From CAXFCD01 sp964001155 (lineage in GTDB: Bacteria > Fidelibacterota > Marinisomatia > Marinisomatales > UBA1611), in contig CAXFCD010000166.1 of the NCBI GenBank assembly GCA_964001155.1, positions 1 through 16,711 of the forward strand: DNA of 16,711 nucleotides, in the 5' to 3' direction. Positions 6,626 through 14,330 of this stretch are shown piece by piece (within the stretch, counting starts at the first letter, position 1; every line of letters begins with the position of its first letter). Made by a program: the position numbers and the translations under genes. Under the pieces are notes generated by a model that ran no database searches, was not told the DNA's origin, and worked only from the letters and a program-made list of their open reading frames with translations.

Positions 6626-8410
6626 TTAAAACAAATTTTGAACACCCAACTGGATTTTTCTTTCATTGAAATCCCCGGTTTGGATTGCATAATCCAGCCG
6701 AGCAGGACCTAAAGGTGTTTGGATTGTTAACCCGAGCCCTGCATCCCATTTGACGAGACCTAAGGAAACATTCTCCATATGGTCTGCCAATAAGCCGCCA
6801 TCTACAAAAAAAGTCAACCCTAACAGTTTATATACGGGAAAGCGATATTCCACATTGGTCATAAAGCGAATTGCATCACCAACGGGTTCACCACCGAACT
6901 CTTCGAACCTGAGCACTTCCCAACCTCGCATAGATGTACTGCCACCTAAATAAAATTTTTCATATGAATAATCTACATCGTTGCCATTCCAGCCCCACAA
7001 TCGCCCTGCTTTCAACCTCACGGCAAAGACCGACCGATTCCCTGACGGGATATAGGTTTGGTATGTGAAATCCGCTTTCAGGTAATCCCGCTCACCACCT
7101 AATAAATAGCCAGCTGATTTGAATAAACATGAAAATAAATATCCTTTACGTGTAAAGAGTGGATCATTTTTTCGATCCAAATTAAACTTAAATCCTATGG
7201 ACCTCTGTTCAATATTTTCTTTTGATTCAGAGCGATCGCTAAATGATTCCCATACTGATTTTGTTTCAAAAAAGGATCTTTCCTGAAACCGAACATGTTG
7301 GGATAAGTTTACACCAAACCGCTCAATGGTCTCAATCTTGTCCTTATAGTCAATAAATGTTTCATAATAACCGGTGATTTTTGTGGGAAATCGAATGCCA
7401 AAGAACCAATTGCTGGCTAAACTCATATCATATCGAATTCGGGGTAGGATAAATTCTTCTTCTACTGGAATCCCGGCCAAAATTTTTGTAGAAAATTGTG
7501 TGGGCGAATTGAAAATAGTCCGGTTACGCCATTCCACCGTCCCGCTGATAGCCGGCAGTGGTTCAGCGCCTTCCGCAAAACGGATGGGATCGTACCCGCC
7601 AACAGAGTTCCACTCCCGCTGTTTATATTGGCGGAATTCAATCACCATATTTACCAAAGAATCGGAATCGGCGACCTTCACCGGAATCATGTTTACCATG
7701 GAAAAAACACCCATTTCTCTCAATCGCCGAGAGGTGTGATCCATTGTACTTTTTTTATACACATCACCGGATTCGTACATTAATTCCCGCCAGATTTGAG
7801 AACTGTCTATGCTGCCCAATTTTTCTAAATACGTGTTTTTGATCCGCACTTCTTTCCCTTCCTCTATTTGAACGGTCACTTTGACGGAATCAGATATATC
7901 ATCCAATACCTGGATCATGAAAAATAATTTCCCGATTTGATGATATTCATTTTCCACTGCAAACAAATTGTCATTGATAAAAACGGGGTTATAAGGTTTA
8001 TTTTCTGTTAACCCGAGCAATTTATTAATTTTTTTCGTCGAGACACTTTCATTGCCCTGCACAACTACATTGGATAAGAAATACTGTTTGCCCTCCAGGA
8101 TCTCATACACAATATTCGCAGAATTATTTTCAATAGAATAGGATTCTTCAACCTTAACATCTAAAAATCCTTTTGAATGATAAAAGCTCTTCAGTGTCAG
8201 TGCATCCAATTTTAAAAGTCTTGAATCGAAATCGGGCCGGCGAAAAAACCAGTTTGGCGGACGTTGGCGAATGATATACATGACTTCATTCATGGAGACG
8301 TGGTTATTCCCATTTAGAGTCACGGATCGGATCACAACATCGTCGGATTGCGGACGCAGGATGCCCATCCATGCAATAAAGCACAATAGTGTTAGAGAAC
8401 TTTTTTTCAC
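6626..8410 (-). CDS. tamA: Omp85 family outer-membrane protein, TamA-like (three POTRA domains)
   Basis: TamA is an outer-membrane beta-barrel protein of the BamA superfamily that works with TamB. The 594-residue product has a signal peptide (about 1-20), roughly three POTRA domains (about 25-106, 109-183, 186-260) and a 16-strand-type barrel (about 265-594). The conserved lid-loop motif is present as GGSTSMRGW (489-497, Arg495), as is the closing segment GLGLTIQTPLGPARLDYA (559-576). It ends in a Phe, as outer-membrane barrels usually do. Three POTRAs and this length favour TamA over BamA, which usually has five and about 800 residues. The start is GTG (8410-8408); the in-frame TAA two codons upstream excludes an earlier one. 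No Shine-Dalgarno sequence is visible. tamB ends seven bases upstream, so the two genes are surely co-transcribed. Confidence 0.87.
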   Translation of the reverse strand: MKKSSLTLLCFIAWMGILRPQSDDVVIRSVTLNGNNHVSMNEVMYIIRQRPPNWFFRRPDFDSRLLKLDALTLKSFYHSKGFLDVKVEESYSIENNSANIVYEILEGKQYFLSNVVVQGNESVSTKKINKLLGLTENKPYNPVFINDNLFAVENEYHQIGKLFFMIQVLDDISDSVKVTVQIEEGKEVRIKNTYLEKLGSIDSSQIWRELMYESGDVYKKSTMDHTSRRLREMGVFSMVNMIPVKVADSDSLVNMVIEFRQYKQREWNSVGGYDPIRFAEGAEPLPAISGTVEWRNRTIFNSPTQFSTKILAGIPVEEEFILPRIRYDMSLASNWFFGIRFPTKITGYYETFIDYKDKIETIERFGVNLSQHVRFQERSFFETKSVWESFSDRSESKENIEQRSIGFKFNLDRKNDPLFTRKGYLFSCLFKSAGYLLGGERDYLKADFTYQTYIPSGNRSVFAVRLKAGRLWGWNGNDVDYSYEKFYLGGSTSMRGWEVLRFEEFGGEPVGDAIRFMTNVEYRFPVYKLLGLTFFVDGGLLADHMENVSLGLVKWDAGLGLTIQTPLGPARLDYAIQTGDFNERKIQLGVQNLF

Positions 8411-8417
8411 TGATTAA

Positions 8418-11400
8418 CTAATAAGCGTATCGATAGCGATATTTAAGGTTCAAATTTCCATCCTCATCTATATTCCCCACCACAGAAAAATGCCGGTTTA
8501 ATTTATATTCCACACCGATCTGTGATTGGTTCGGATTCGTAAGAGAAAATGACCTTTTATAAGATAAATTCAAAAAGGTTTTATCACCTATTTGACGTTG
8601 AGCTGTGACCTCAAAATCTTCGTCTGCCCCCTGAAGCAAACCTGCAGTACCGGTGATGTGTATATCGTCTACCAGTCCCAACTTGCCGATCTCAGAGTCT
8701 TTCAGGTTTTTTTCCAACTGATTCTCCAACAGTGAACCAAGGATTGATACCGTTTGATTTCCGAATCCAGTGGAAGTCAATTCCTGCTCTTCAAAGCGTT
8801 TACCCCAAGTAAGTAATTCCAATATGTCACTTTCCGAAAATCCGCTGGCTGATTCCAGAGAAATATTCATATCATCAATGCCGCCGGTAATTCGTAGGTC
8901 AATTCGTTCATCGTCAATCATGGTAAAAGCATTCACATCCATAATTGGGTTAAATCCTTTATTATCAAAACTCACGTACCCTTGGAGTTCCTTAAAATTG
9001 TCCTTGTAGGAAAAAACACTTCCATCCTCCACAAAAATTTCACCGGCGAAATCCATTTCCTGATGCCCGATCTGAGATAAACTCAATTCACCGGTCACTT
9101 TTGCGTCAATCTGGGAATTTTGAAATAATGCATTTCCACGGATGGGTATTGTAATTTGATAGGCCATGACAGTCCCGGTTTCCTCCGATAATGCTGTTCC
9201 CAATTCCTCGGTTGTAAATTCATAAAAAACATTGGCGTCTAACGCTTCGATGGCTCCGGCTATGGTTACAGTATCACGACCGGTAATTGTCACATCCATA
9301 TTACTTTGACCAGTAATGTCCAAATATAATGTTTTAAAAGAAGCTTCTTTCGATTTCACTTCCAAGTCATACCCGGGATTGAAAAATTGAGTGAAATCCA
9401 TAGAACCTGTTATCTTTGTATTTTGTTTTTCAGGTTTTTGATATTTCCCCGAATCATGAAATAAAGTACCCGACATATTTTGGATGACCAATTGATTGTG
9501 ATTCATAAAGGCTTCTCCTGCAATAGATGTTGCCGGATCACTGATCAACAACGTATAAATTTTTCCGTTTTTGACCCGAAGATGTCCACTGCGCTGAAGG
9601 GCTTCAACCGGACCTGATAGGGACAAGGCAATGTCAAAATCGCCTCGCACTGAATCCAAATCGGCGATATAAGGTGAAAGAAATGGTAATGAACCCAATT
9701 GCCCTGTGGCATGAAAATCCAATGAATCACCGATGAAAAACCGTCCCCGTCTTGATGAACTCAGATTAAAATCAAATGGCACAGATCCATAGGCTTTAAT
9801 GATGCCGTCCTTTCTAGTCGCTTCTGCAGACTCAACAAACAATCTGCGGCCGTCGTATTTGCCTATCCCTTTTATCCGCCCTAATTCGACTAAATCAAAT
9901 ACACCATTATCAATATCCAAATCAAAGGTGAAATTTGTATTATCGGGAAAACCTTTCAAGTGAATAGAACCGGTGGCATTTCCACCTAATGTGAAAAAAC
10001 CCGGAATGAATTTCTGAACGAATTTTAAAGGAAGATTTGAAAAAGTTGATCGGAGAGAAATGGGTGTCCTGTCCACAAGACTTTTCCCCATAGGAATGAT
10101 ACCGTTTGCCTGGAATCCCATGGCACCTTTCCGAGTCATGGAAATATCATCCATGTGGAGCATCCCATTTTTATACAGGAAAGACAAGGTCATCTCTTCA
10201 AAGGGTTCCTCCATGTAGAGTCCGCTTTTTAATGAAAGATCTGCATCCAAATCCAAACCATCCTGGCTCCACTGAACCCAGACTTCGCCAAAAATCAACC
10301 CCGAAAAGTGTAATCGTTTATCTGAGAAAAATTGGGTCATAATTTTTGCATCGAAATTGGACATTTTGAACCGGCCTTCCGGTGTGTCCCCACCAGTGAT
10401 AACACCCTCCATCATACCATCGTTAATATGAAATTCGAAAGGTTTAACCAAAAGTACTGAATCGCGAAATGAAAAAGATAAAGGACGAGAATTCACTAAA
10501 TAATGATTTTCGTAAGCCAATTGAAGGCGGTCAATTTTATATTCGTCTTCACCGTCGAATGTCCCGGAGGCTTGAAGAAAATCCTTTCCCGATTTAAAGT
10601 GAAAATTCTCAATCACAACTTGGTTGTTTTCAATGGTTGCATTCACAGTGCCACTTTCGAAGGCTCTTTCCTTCCATCTTCCCCGGCCTGTTTTCATCGC
10701 CACAAATCCGGAAGTGAGTGTATCAGTCACGGTCATTTGAGAATTGAATTCAAGAGATTCTAAATTAAAATCCTCAACATTGATATTTTCACAACTGAGT
10801 TCTGCTGTGACAGAGGGTGAGAAAAAATTCCCTCGAACATTTAACCGTCCCGTGGCTTTACCGGATATAAAATCGCCTGGTAAAAAACGATTCACCAATT
10901 CAATTTCAGCATTTTCCAAATCTGCAAGAATATTAAGGTTTTTGTTCTCAAAATTTCCTTCACCATCTATGGTAAGATAACTATCTCCCACCATCACCAT
11001 CACCGGATCCAGAGTTGAAATGATACTGTCTTGGTACGAGACTTGGCCATAAATTGAAATATCGCCTTTTTCATGCAGTTTTGATTCGATCATTTCCAGG
11101 GTCAAGTCAATTTGATCCAAGGAACCGGATTTTGTCAATCCACCATCTAAAATTACTAATCCGGACATTTTGGTAGGAACTTGATCCGTCATCCAACGAC
11201 TCAAATCCAAATCATTTAAATTCATATAACAACTGGCCCGCGCTCCTTCCTGGTACAACCCATTCACTGTTAATTGTGATTTTTCTCCAGTGAGTTGAAG
11301 GTTTTTTAAAACCCAAGCGGCCTTTTCCTTTCCGACGGAAAATTCACCTTTCATATCCAAGCCCAAGTCGTTTTCCAGAACCAATTCACCATCAAAATAT

Positions 11401-12194
11401 TTCAGGTCAGATTCAAAATCAAACTGGCCTGCAAAGGATGAAAACTTAGCTTGGAGCGGTAATTGCCTAAATAATTCGTCAGGTATTGTGAATCCGCTAA
11501 CTCGCACATTTCCGGACAGGTGGGGTTGCTGATTGTTATAGACCATGGTTCCCTTAATCGGATATCCCAAAATCAGACCTTTCAAATCATTCAGATAAAA
11601 AGATGTACCATCATACCCCAATGCCAAGCGTTGGAAATCCAACGCATTATCAGGGTTTTCATCCACGTGTATTTTTAATAGATCACATTGAATCTTGGGC
11701 CGGTTTCCGCCGAAGAATTCTCCACCTGTTTTAATATTGATATTAAAGGATTGTTCATTAATAAGGGAGACAACCTTGCCTGCAATAAAAAAAGATTTGA
11801 TATTTACCGGGAGATGAATGGGTTTGCTCTCAAATTGTGATGAATCTCTCCACGTCCATGATTGGTCTAACTGAAATGTCATTCCTTCAATGGACACTAA
11901 ATCAAAGGTTAAATCACCAAAGAGAGACGCTATATATCCAAAATTTACAGTTGAACGCTTGATGTGGATTCTTTGGGTTCCTGAATGCTTCAATTCTACA
12001 TTTTGGAAGTGGGTTGTGCCAAAAAGGGTGCCGGAAGATTGCCCCACATGGACAGACCATCCACTGGCAACAATCCGCTGATTGATCTTTTCCTGGATAA
12101 AATCTCCCCACACTGCTGTCCGAAGCAGTATCATCAAGAGAAGGATCAATCCTGCACTGGTGCCAAGAATGTATTTTTTGCGGTTTTGCATCAT
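8418..12194 (-). CDS. tamB: TamB-like translocation and assembly module protein (DUF490)
   Basis: TamB-type proteins are anchored in the inner membrane and span the periplasm as a hydrophobic beta-groove. They act with TamA in outer-membrane protein insertion and in phospholipid transport between membranes. The 1258-residue product matches family length (about 1250-1400). It has a single N-terminal membrane helix (about 8-28), then a very long run of short beta strands with repeated 'G-x-hydrophobic' and 'F-N/D' patterns. The C-terminal TamB/DUF490 domain includes the segments IFVEDGSVFSYKDNF, GYVSFDNKGFNPIMDVNAF, SASGFSESDILELLTWG and IGVEYKLNRHFSVVGNID. Two adjacent ATG codons (12194 and 12191) could start it; neither has a Shine-Dalgarno sequence. 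tamA follows after seven bases. The order tamB-tamA is the reverse of that in E. coli. Confidence 0.88.
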   Translation of the reverse strand: MMQNRKKYILGTSAGLILLLMILLRTAVWGDFIQEKINQRIVASGWSVHVGQSSGTLFGTTHFQNVELKHSGTQRIHIKRSTVNFGYIASLFGDLTFDLVSIEGMTFQLDQSWTWRDSSQFESKPIHLPVNIKSFFIAGKVVSLINEQSFNINIKTGGEFFGGNRPKIQCDLLKIHVDENPDNALDFQRLALGYDGTSFYLNDLKGLILGYPIKGTMVYNNQQPHLSGNVRVSGFTIPDELFRQLPLQAKFSSFAGQFDFESDLKYFDGELVLENDLGLDMKGEFSVGKEKAAWVLKNLQLTGEKSQLTVNGLYQEGARASCYMNLNDLDLSRWMTDQVPTKMSGLVILDGGLTKSGSLDQIDLTLEMIESKLHEKGDISIYGQVSYQDSIISTLDPVMVMVGDSYLTIDGEGNFENKNLNILADLENAEIELVNRFLPGDFISGKATGRLNVRGNFFSPSVTAELSCENINVEDFNLESLEFNSQMTVTDTLTSGFVAMKTGRGRWKERAFESGTVNATIENNQVVIENFHFKSGKDFLQASGTFDGEDEYKIDRLQLAYENHYLVNSRPLSFSFRDSVLLVKPFEFHINDGMMEGVITGGDTPEGRFKMSNFDAKIMTQFFSDKRLHFSGLIFGEVWVQWSQDGLDLDADLSLKSGLYMEEPFEEMTLSFLYKNGMLHMDDISMTRKGAMGFQANGIIPMGKSLVDRTPISLRSTFSNLPLKFVQKFIPGFFTLGGNATGSIHLKGFPDNTNFTFDLDIDNGVFDLVELGRIKGIGKYDGRRLFVESAEATRKDGIIKAYGSVPFDFNLSSSRRGRFFIGDSLDFHATGQLGSLPFLSPYIADLDSVRGDFDIALSLSGPVEALQRSGHLRVKNGKIYTLLISDPATSIAGEAFMNHNQLVIQNMSGTLFHDSGKYQKPEKQNTKITGSMDFTQFFNPGYDLEVKSKEASFKTLYLDITGQSNMDVTITGRDTVTIAGAIEALDANVFYEFTTEELGTALSEETGTVMAYQITIPIRGNALFQNSQIDAKVTGELSLSQIGHQEMDFAGEIFVEDGSVFSYKDNFKELQGYVSFDNKGFNPIMDVNAFTMIDDERIDLRITGGIDDMNISLESASGFSESDILELLTWGKRFEEQELTSTGFGNQTVSILGSLLENQLEKNLKDSEIGKLGLVDDIHITGTAGLLQGADEDFEVTAQRQIGDKTFLNLSYKRSFSLTNPNQSQIGVEYKLNRHFSVVGNIDEDGNLNLKYRYRYAY

Positions 12195-12208
12195 AAAGAT
12201 GTTACACA

Positions 12209-12238
12209 GTGAACTCTAATTTAAGAAACGAGTTCCAC
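12209..12238 (-). other. Inverted repeat in the tamB leader
   Basis: gtgaactc (12209-12216) and gagttccac (12230-12238) are complementary over eight bases with one bulged base, around a 13-base AT-rich centre. It lies 14 bases upstream of the first tamB ATG and beyond the dnaK terminator. It may be an operator or a hairpin in the tamB leader; nothing in the sequence decides between these. No convincing promoter was identified in this gap. Confidence 0.35.
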
Positions 12239-12242
12239 ATAT

Positions 12243-12270
12243 AAAAAAAGCGCTTAAAAGCGCTTTTTTT
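12243..12270 (-). terminator. Rho-independent terminator after dnaK
   Basis: The arms aaaaaaagcgctt (12243-12255) and aagcgcttttttt (12258-12270) are perfect complements of 13 bases with an AA centre (in practice a loop of about six). The minus-strand copy ends in seven T residues after AGCGCT. It begins 23 bases after the dnaK stop. The symmetric A and T tracts allow it to work in both directions. It separates the chaperone genes from the tamBA block, so tamB needs its own promoter or readthrough. Confidence 0.9.
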
Positions 12271-12293
12271 ATTTTAATTGAGATGTGAACACT

Positions 12294-14195
12294 CTAATCA
12301 ACGACCTCAAAGTCTGCGTCTTCGATTTCGCCTTCTTTTTTCTTTTTCTTAGTGGGTTCATCTGTTGGTTGTTCACCATCGGGAGCGCCGGCTTCTTTCG
12401 CTGCATCATACATCTTTGAAGATACAGCACTCCATGACGCATTTAACGCTTCCATCGCGGATTTGATATCATCTATACTGCCACCGTCTTTTGCTTTTTT
12501 TAAGGCTTCAACCTTTTCGGTTAAATTCCCTTTTTCAGCATCATCCAATTTATCGCCGTGTTCATTGACATTTTTCTCTGTTTCATAGATCAAATGTTCC
12601 GCTTGATTCACAAGATCGATTTTTTCACGTTTTTCTTTATCTTCACTTTCGTGTTTCTTGGCGTCATTCACCATTTTATCAATCTCTGAATCTGACAGTC
12701 CACTGGAAGCTTCGATTCGAATGCTTTGTTCTTTTCCGGTTGCTTTATCTTTGGCATTTACATTCAAGATACCATTGGCATCAATATCGAACGTCACTTC
12801 AATTTGCGGAATTCCCCGAGGTGCAGGTGGAATGTCCGCCAAATGGAACCGGCCGATGGTTTTATTATCCAATGCCATTTCCCGTTCGCCTTGGAGTACA
12901 TGAATCTCAACCGTGGTTTGATTATCGGCTGCTGTGCTAAAAACTTGTGATTTCTTGGTTGGAATTGTTGTATTCCGTTCGATGAGTCGTGTGGAAACAC
13001 CACCCAACGTTTCTATGCCAAGTGACAAAGGTGTTACATCCAACAAGAGAATATCATCTACATCACCGGAGAGTACACCACCTTGGATAGCAGCGCCCAA
13101 AGCAACCACTTCGTCAGGATTCACACTTTTATTCGACTCTTTACCAAAGATCTCTTTTACTTTTTCCTGAATTTTTGGAATCCGAGTTGAACCACCTACA
13201 AGGATCACTTCATCAATTTCGTCTTTGGATAAGCCAGCATCTTTAATGGCCTGTAAACAAGGTTGAATTGTTCGCTCCACTAAGTCACTTACTAATTCTT
13301 CGAATTTTGCTTGGGATAATGTTAAGTTTAAATGTTTAGGTCCTGATGCATCAGCTGTCACAAATGGAAGATTTATATCGGTTTGTTTGGAAGATGATAA
13401 TTCTTTCTTTGCAGTTTCAGCTGCTTCTTTTAACCGCTGAAGTGCCATGGGGTCTTTCCGAAGGTCAATACCATCGGATTTATTGAATTCATCAGCGATC
13501 CAATCAATGACTTTTTGATCAAAGTCATCGCCACCGAGATGTCCGTCACCATTGGAAGATTTTACTTCAAAAACACCATCGCCAAGTTCAAGAATAGAAA
13601 TGTCAAACGTTCCGCCTCCTAAATCAAAAACGGCAATTTTTTCATCCTTTTTCTTATCAAGACCATAGGCAAGTGAAGCTGCAGTGGGTTCATTGATTAT
13701 GCGGCGGACGTTTAAGCCGGCGATCTTACCTGCATCTTTGGTGGCTTGGCGCTGGGAATCATTAAAATAAGCCGGGACGGTGATTACAGCATCAGTGACT
13801 TTTGTTCCTAAATATTCCTCAGCTTGTTGTTTCAACTTTTGCAGAACCATTGCGGAGATTTCCGGCGGTGTATATTCTTTTCCCCCGGCATTGACCACAC
13901 AAGCGCCACTGGAATTTTTATCCACTTTGTAGGGGACCTCAGAAATTTCGGTTCCGACTTCATCATGCATTCGTCCCATAAATCGTTTAATTGAAAAAAC
14001 AGTATTTTCAGGATTGGTCACTGCTTGTCGCTTTGCTGCTTGGCCCACAAGCCTTTCGCTATCTTTGGTAAATCCAACGACGGATGGGGTGGTTCGGCCC
14101 CCCTCAGGATTATTGATAACGGTGGGTTCCCCGCCCTCCAAGACGGCAACACAAGAATTTGTTGTCCCTAAATCAATTCCGATAATTTTGCCCAT
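12294..14195 (-). CDS. dnaK: Molecular chaperone DnaK (Hsp70)
   Basis: DnaK binds unfolded polypeptides in an ATP-driven cycle with DnaJ and GrpE in the cytoplasm. The 633-residue product has normal length (E. coli 638). It shows the ATPase signature GIDLGTTNSCVAVLEGGEP (5-23), VPAYFNDSQRQATKDAGKIA, NEPTAASLAYGLDKK, FDLGGGTFDISILELGDGVF and VGGSTRIPKIQ. The interdomain linker DDILLLDVTPLSLGIET, the substrate domain and the lid follow, with a charged tail ending EIEDADFEVVD. The ATG at 14195 has AAGGAG (14206-14201) five bases upstream. It follows clpC after 135 bp and is closed by a strong terminator. grpE and dnaJ are not adjacent, and no CIRCE (HrcA-binding) repeat is visible in its leader, so regulation must be by other means. 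Confidence 0.98.
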   Translation of the reverse strand: MGKIIGIDLGTTNSCVAVLEGGEPTVINNPEGGRTTPSVVGFTKDSERLVGQAAKRQAVTNPENTVFSIKRFMGRMHDEVGTEISEVPYKVDKNSSGACVVNAGGKEYTPPEISAMVLQKLKQQAEEYLGTKVTDAVITVPAYFNDSQRQATKDAGKIAGLNVRRIINEPTAASLAYGLDKKKDEKIAVFDLGGGTFDISILELGDGVFEVKSSNGDGHLGGDDFDQKVIDWIADEFNKSDGIDLRKDPMALQRLKEAAETAKKELSSSKQTDINLPFVTADASGPKHLNLTLSQAKFEELVSDLVERTIQPCLQAIKDAGLSKDEIDEVILVGGSTRIPKIQEKVKEIFGKESNKSVNPDEVVALGAAIQGGVLSGDVDDILLLDVTPLSLGIETLGGVSTRLIERNTTIPTKKSQVFSTAADNQTTVEIHVLQGEREMALDNKTIGRFHLADIPPAPRGIPQIEVTFDIDANGILNVNAKDKATGKEQSIRIEASSGLSDSEIDKMVNDAKKHESEDKEKREKIDLVNQAEHLIYETEKNVNEHGDKLDDAEKGNLTEKVEALKKAKDGGSIDDIKSAMEALNASWSAVSSKMYDAAKEAGAPDGEQPTDEPTKKKKKEGEIEDADFEVVD

Positions 14196-14267
14196 TTTTG
14201 CTCCTTATGGTCAATAAATTTTAAAATGAAATAAAATGTATCCATGATTTAGCAAGGAACGTACCAC

Positions 14268-14282
14268 CGACGAGGGTCTCGC
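14268..14282 (-). other. GC-rich motif in the dnaK leader, similar to one before efp
   Basis: Within the otherwise AT-rich gap, cgacgagggtctcgc (14268-14282) closely resembles cgacgggacttcgc (2839-2852) in the gap before efp; both have the CGACG start and a TCGC or TTCGC end. Both precede a gene start in the same orientation, by 72 and 40 bases. A shared regulatory or repeat element is possible, but with two short copies coincidence cannot be excluded. Confidence 0.25.
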
Positions 14283-14305
14283 ACTATGGCAGAAGGCATT
14301 AATTT

Positions 14306-14324
14306 ATCCACCTATTTGGCGGAC
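14306..14324 (-). other. Short hairpin after clpC
   Basis: Seven bases beyond the clpC stop, the minus-strand RNA can form GUCCGCC paired with GGUGGAU (two G-U pairs) around the five-base loop AAAUA. The following bases AAAUUAAUG lack a T run, so it is at best a weak terminator or a processing stem. Whether clpC and dnaK share a transcript cannot be read from this. Confidence 0.35.
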
Positions 14325-14330
14325 TATTCT

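Noticed and set aside
7374..7739. Open plus-strand frames of up to 121 codons opposite tamA
   Set aside because: They overlap each other in different frames, have no ribosome site or family features, and the opposite strand encodes the conserved Omp85 protein.
6626..8410. Calling the Omp85 protein BamA
   Set aside because: It has about three POTRA domains and 594 residues and is paired with tamB, all pointing to TamA rather than the longer five-POTRA BamA.
10986..11004. Tandem CACCAT-like triplets
   Set aside because: Only three imperfect units within the tamB coding sequence; explained by ordinary codons (Gly/Met/Val/Asp) and not a repeat element or CRISPR.
14196..14330. CIRCE element or classical dnaK promoter
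   Set aside because: No TTAGCACTC-N9-GAGTGCTAA repeat is present, and no pair of -35/-10 boxes at normal spacing stands out; TTGCTA (14255-14250) lacks a good -10 partner.
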